Assembly (NCBI GenBank): GCA_016206365.1
Contig: JACQRR010000102.1
Span: forward strand, 1-26,498
Length of the DNA: 26,498 nt
Source of the DNA: Candidatus Roizmanbacteria bacterium
GTDB lineage: Bacteria; Patescibacteriota; Microgenomatia; UBA1406; GWC2-37-13
Direction of reading: 5' to 3'
The position numbers and the translations under genes were made by a program. Of this stretch, positions 23,283-26,498 are shown one piece after another (positions within the stretch are counted from its first letter, which is position 1; each line of letters opens with the position of its first letter). The notes under the pieces are model-generated. The model saw nothing but the letters and a program-made list of their open reading frames with translations, did no database searches and was not told the DNA's origin.

Positions 23283-24940
23283 GTATGACGAAACAAAGAC
23301 TTCTATTAATAGTATTTTTCATTTTTTATCTTCTCATTATTATAAAATTATTTTACCTTCAAGTGCTGAACCCGTCCTCCAGCGATACAGCATATTTAAA
23401 AACAAATAGAATCTATCCCGAGCGGGGTAAGATTTTTGACAGAAACGGTGAGCCGTTAGCTGTAAATAGTCCAACGTTTCTTCTTTACATTGAGCCAAAA
23501 AAAATTGGCGATACATTTGAGTTTGTTAAAAAAATCGATTCCATTTTGCAAGTTGGCGAAGCCTCACTTGCCTCAAAGATAGATAAAACTAAAAGTTGGG
23601 TAGCAATTAAGGATGGACTCGACACAGACCAACAACAGAAACTTCTTGATCTAGGACTTAAAGGTTTAGGTTTTGAGGACAGATTTAAAAGATATTACCC
23701 TGAAAGCTCGCTCGCCGCTCACCTTCTTGGCTTTGTAGGCAAAAACAGTCAAGGTGAAGATTTAGGCTACTTTGGCATAGAAGGCTTCTACAATAAAGAT
23801 CTTGTCGGATTGCCCGGAATCATAAAAAGCGACAGAGATATTTTAGGCAGGCCGATTTTGATCGGTACTCAACAAAAACTTGACCCAGAAAACGGGCGAG
23901 ATCTCTATTTAACAATAGATAAATCCGCGCAAGAAATAGTCAAGAGGAAGCTACAAACAGGACTAGAAAGATATAGAGCCAAAGAAGGTTGTGTTTTGCT
24001 AGTCGTTCCCCAAACTATGGAAATCCTAGCGTTAACATGTCTTCCTGATTTCGACGTCGATCTTTACCATTTGTTTTCTGAAGAATTTTTTAAAAATCCT
24101 GCCATTTCCAATCTATATGAACCTGGCTCCACGTTTAAACCTTTTATCATGGCTGCTGCTTTGGAGGAAAAAAGTATCCAGCCTGATGATTTTTATAACG
24201 AAAAAGGCCAGATTGAAATTGGAGGATACACAATAAAGACCTGGAACAACAAATACGAAGGCAAAATTTCCCTGACCCGTATTATTGAAAAATCGTCAAA
24301 CGTCGGCATGGTATACGTCGGTCAACGATTGGGCCGTCAGAAAATGTATTCCTATCTCAAAAAATACGGCTTTGGGGAAATATCAGGCATCGATCTGCAG
24401 GGAGAAGGGTCAGGTCGTCTTAAGGAAGAATTTCTCTGGTACCCAATAGATTTCGCCACGGTCAGTTTTGGACAGGGAATCGCTATCACGCCAATCCAAA
24501 TGATCCGCGCCTTTGCATCTCTTATCAATGGAGGAAAATTATTGAAGCCATTTGTTGTGAAAAAAATTATTTCGCAAGGGAGGGAAAAGTATATCGATCC
24601 CAAAATCCAAAGGCAGACAATAAGCCCTCGCTCATCAGAGATAATAAAAAAAATGCTTCTTTCGGCCGTGGAAAATGGTGAAGTTCGTTGGACCAAGCCT
24701 AAAGGCTATCAGATAGCCGGCAAAACTGGAACAGCGCAAATTCCTATCGAAGGACACTACGATCCGACAAAAACCGTCGCGTCTTTTATTGGATTTGCCC
24801 CAGTTTCTCAGCCAAAATTTTTGGCGTTAGTCATCCTTAGAGAACCTCAAACCTCTCCCTGGGGATCAGAAACCGCTGCCCCCCTATTTTTTGAGATGGC
24901 TAAGGAACTGTTGGTTTACTATAATATAGCACCGGAATAA
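23279..24940 (+). CDS. ftsI: Division-specific transpeptidase FtsI (class B PBP)
   Basis: Class B penicillin-binding protein of 553 residues cross-linking septal peptidoglycan. An N-terminal membrane helix (about 6-26) is followed by the dimerisation/pedestal domain starting RIYPERGKIFDRNGEPLAVN, and the transpeptidase domain with SxxK as EPGSTFKPF (Ser284, Lys287), SxN as KSSN (339-341) and KTG as AGKTGTAQ (482-484). No PASTA domain is present. It overlaps the ftsL-like gene by 4 bp (ATGA). Position after ftsL supports FtsI over an elongation PBP2. Met3 is an alternative start. Confidence 0.93.
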   Translation: MSMTKQRLLLIVFFIFYLLIIIKLFYLQVLNPSSSDTAYLKTNRIYPERGKIFDRNGEPLAVNSPTFLLYIEPKKIGDTFEFVKKIDSILQVGEASLASKIDKTKSWVAIKDGLDTDQQQKLLDLGLKGLGFEDRFKRYYPESSLAAHLLGFVGKNSQGEDLGYFGIEGFYNKDLVGLPGIIKSDRDILGRPILIGTQQKLDPENGRDLYLTIDKSAQEIVKRKLQTGLERYRAKEGCVLLVVPQTMEILALTCLPDFDVDLYHLFSEEFFKNPAISNLYEPGSTFKPFIMAAALEEKSIQPDDFYNEKGQIEIGGYTIKTWNNKYEGKISLTRIIEKSSNVGMVYVGQRLGRQKMYSYLKKYGFGEISGIDLQGEGSGRLKEEFLWYPIDFATVSFGQGIAITPIQMIRAFASLINGGKLLKPFVVKKIISQGREKYIDPKIQRQTISPRSSEIIKKMLLSAVENGEVRWTKPKGYQIAGKTGTAQIPIEGHYDPTKTVASFIGFAPVSQPKFLALVILREPQTSPWGSETAAPLFFEMAKELLVYYNIAPE

Positions 24941-24941
24941 A

Positions 24942-25216
24942 ATAAATTCTAAACCCTAATTTCTAAATCAATTTCTAAATCCTAAATAAATTTCAAGTAC
25001 TAAACAGGACTTACGCACTTTACTGTCATTGCGAGTCCCGCCAGTGGACGGGACGTGGCAATCTCAAATGGGATTGCTTCGCTTCGCTCGCAATGACAAT
25101 CTAAAGTTAAATTAGCTGCGTAACTACTGTACTAAATTCAAAATTAAAAACAACTATGTTTAGAATTTTATTATTTGGATTTTGGATTTGTTTAGAGTTT
25201 AGTATTTAGAATTTAT
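24942..25216. mobile_element. Nested inverted-repeat element between ftsI and murE
   Basis: The 283-bp gap is built in layers. Outer AT-rich arms made of TTCTAAA-like words are inverted relative to each other, including a perfect 12-bp pair (ATAAATTCTAAA at 24942-24953 and its complement at 25205-25216). Inside, an element is flanked by the direct repeat GTACTAAA (24997-25004 and 25129-25136) and has terminal inverted repeats CAGGACTTACGCA and TGCGTAACTACTG with two mismatches. The innermost layer is a 75-bp hairpin element, TGTCATTGCGAG to CTCGCAATGACA (25024-25098). No protein is encoded. Confidence 0.7.
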
Positions 25217-25223
25217 AGTTTAT

Positions 25224-26444
25224 ATGCAAAAAATAAAAAACCTATACCATCTTATCCAATCTCTTGTTGCAAATATTTATTATGGTTTTCCCAGCCGAAA
25301 GCTTAAAGTAATTGGAGTGACTGGGACCGATGGCAAAACCACAACTACACACCTCATCTACCATATTCTTAAATCTGCAGGCAAAAAAGTTTCTATGATT
25401 TCAAGCGTTTATGCCAATATAGCAGGTCAAACTCATGATACCGGTTTTCACGTTACAACCCCAGACGTTTTCCCGCTCCAGAGATTTTTGCGTCAAAGCG
25501 TTGCTGCTGGTGACGAATATTTTGTACTTGAGACAACTTCTCACGCTCTTGCTCAAAATAGGGTTTCAAACATCCATTTTGAAGCGGCTGTTGTCAGCAA
25601 TATCACTCACGAACATCTAGATTTTCATAAATCCTATCAAGACTATGTCAAGTCAAAGGCAATCTTATTAAAAAATGCCAAAATAACTCTCCTCAACCGC
25701 GATGATAAATCATTTTTATTTCTTAAAAACTTATTGGAAAAAAAATATTTTACCTACGGCTTCAGACAAAAAACTGATTATCATGTTGATCCAAACAAAA
25801 AATTTAACCTTAATCTTACCAACTTCAATAAGTATAATTATTTAGCTGCCTATGCCCTCACTGACTTACTAGGACTGAATGAGCAAAAAATAATCACTGC
25901 AATAAAAACATTTAAACTTCCTCAAGGTAGATTAGAGATTGTGGTGAAAAAACCAATTACAGTATTAATTGACTTTGCTCATACTCCCAATGCTCTTCAT
26001 GAAGTATTAAGCGAGGTTAAAAAACGGCTGCTTAAATCTAATAGTCGTCTTATTCATGTTTTTGGCTCGGCAGGCCTTAGAGATTCTAGCAAAAGACCTC
26101 TCATGGGAAAAGAGAGTGGCAAATATGCTGATATAGTAATCTTAACCGAAGAAGATTACCGTACTGAAGATCCTTTGCAGATAGCTAAACAAATTGCAAC
26201 CGGAATTCAAGAAAAAGGATTTAAATTTATTGATTCCAATTATTCGAATAATTGGAATAAGAATTTGTATAGCATCGTTTTAGATAGAAAAAAAGCGATA
26301 GAAACAGCCATAGAGATTGCTAAACCTGGTGATATAGTAATTCTGACTGGAAAGAGTCACGAGAAAAGTCTTTGTAGAGATAAAACAGAATATCCTTGGG
26401 ATGAGAAGAAAGCCGTGATGGAAGCAATTAAAAAATACAAGTAA
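25224..26444 (+). CDS. murE: MurE-type Mur ligase lacking the N-terminal domain
   Basis: Mur ligase of 406 residues, most like the enzyme adding the third stem residue to UDP-MurNAc-L-Ala-D-Glu. The ATP loop GVTGTDGKTTTT begins at residue 31, whereas full-length MurE has it near 110; the N-terminal UDP-binding domain is therefore absent. Central motifs match MurE: ETTSHALAQNRV and NITHEHLDFHKSYQDYVKSKA. In the C-terminal domain the diaminopimelate-recognition DNPR reads EDYR (within EEDYRTEDP), keeping only the Arg, and GKGHE reads GKSHE. It follows ftsI after 283 bp of repeats. It may be a genuine MurE with a shortened substrate site, or a Mur-ligase paralogue with another substrate. Confidence 0.82.
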   Translation: MQKIKNLYHLIQSLVANIYYGFPSRKLKVIGVTGTDGKTTTTHLIYHILKSAGKKVSMISSVYANIAGQTHDTGFHVTTPDVFPLQRFLRQSVAAGDEYFVLETTSHALAQNRVSNIHFEAAVVSNITHEHLDFHKSYQDYVKSKAILLKNAKITLLNRDDKSFLFLKNLLEKKYFTYGFRQKTDYHVDPNKKFNLNLTNFNKYNYLAAYALTDLLGLNEQKIITAIKTFKLPQGRLEIVVKKPITVLIDFAHTPNALHEVLSEVKKRLLKSNSRLIHVFGSAGLRDSSKRPLMGKESGKYADIVILTEEDYRTEDPLQIAKQIATGIQEKGFKFIDSNYSNNWNKNLYSIVLDRKKAIETAIEIAKPGDIVILTGKSHEKSLCRDKTEYPWDEKKAVMEAIKKYK

Positions 26445-26498
26445 ATTTCCAAGTACCAATTTCCAATTTCTAATCAATTTCAAATTCAAATTTAATAA
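26445..26498. repeat. Low-complexity AT-rich repeat after murE
   Basis: Words such as CCAATTTC, AATTTCTAATCAATTTC and AAATTCAAATTT follow the murE stop. They resemble the left arm of the ftsI-murE element (24942-24996). The window ends within this stretch, so its full extent is unknown. Confidence 0.45.

Overview
The window looks like chromosome from an AT-rich, uncultivated bacterium of the Candidate Phyla Radiation (Patescibacteria), most plausibly a Microgenomates-type lineage. That is inferred from several traits: a compact but broken-up division and cell-wall (dcw) cluster, a divergent class I isoleucyl-type tRNA synthetase, a MurE without its N-terminal domain, an archaeal-type nucleoside phosphorylase, few Shine-Dalgarno sequences, and intergenic gaps filled with low-complexity AT-rich and double-hairpin repeats. 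TGA is used as a stop (ileS, ftsL, ftsZ), so the TGA=Gly code of some CPR lineages does not apply. There is no tRNA, rRNA, CRISPR array or transposase gene.

Layout. (1) 29-4396, leftward: ileS, rodA, rplU; ileS and rodA share an ATGA overlap and rplU has its own promoter. (2) 4454-11401, rightward: murD, ftsW, murG, ftsQ, ftsA, ftsZ, the second half of a classical dcw cluster. (3) 11462-17551, rightward: one very large gene for a 2029-residue protein with an intact N-terminal GHKL (Hsp90/MORC-like) ATPase, an apparent second degenerate GHKL module, and a C-terminal HExxH zinc-peptidase-like motif. (4) 17565-21422, leftward: murJ, a nucleoside phosphorylase of the AMP phosphorylase type, and mltG. 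(5) 21569-26444, rightward: mraZ, rsmH, an ftsL-like gene, ftsI and a short murE, the first half of a dcw cluster.

How the genes work together. MurD and MurE build the peptide stem, MurG makes lipid II, MurJ flips it, the SEDS proteins RodA and FtsW with the transpeptidase FtsI polymerise and cross-link it, MltG cuts nascent glycan, and FtsZ, FtsA, FtsQ and FtsL organise the septum. MraZ probably represses its own operon through three 10-bp-spaced TGG repeats that cover the promoter and start codon. mraY, murF, murC and ddl are not in the window.

Most notable points: the giant GHKL/zincin protein next to ftsZ; a repeat element inserted in frame inside rsmH with an apparent 4-bp target duplication (120 bp, exactly 40 codons in total); further repeat-like insertions in ileS and murG; nested miniature elements between ftsA and ftsZ and between ftsI and murE; and a recurring promoter layout in which the -10 box lies only 6-11 bases before the start codon, suggesting leaderless transcripts.
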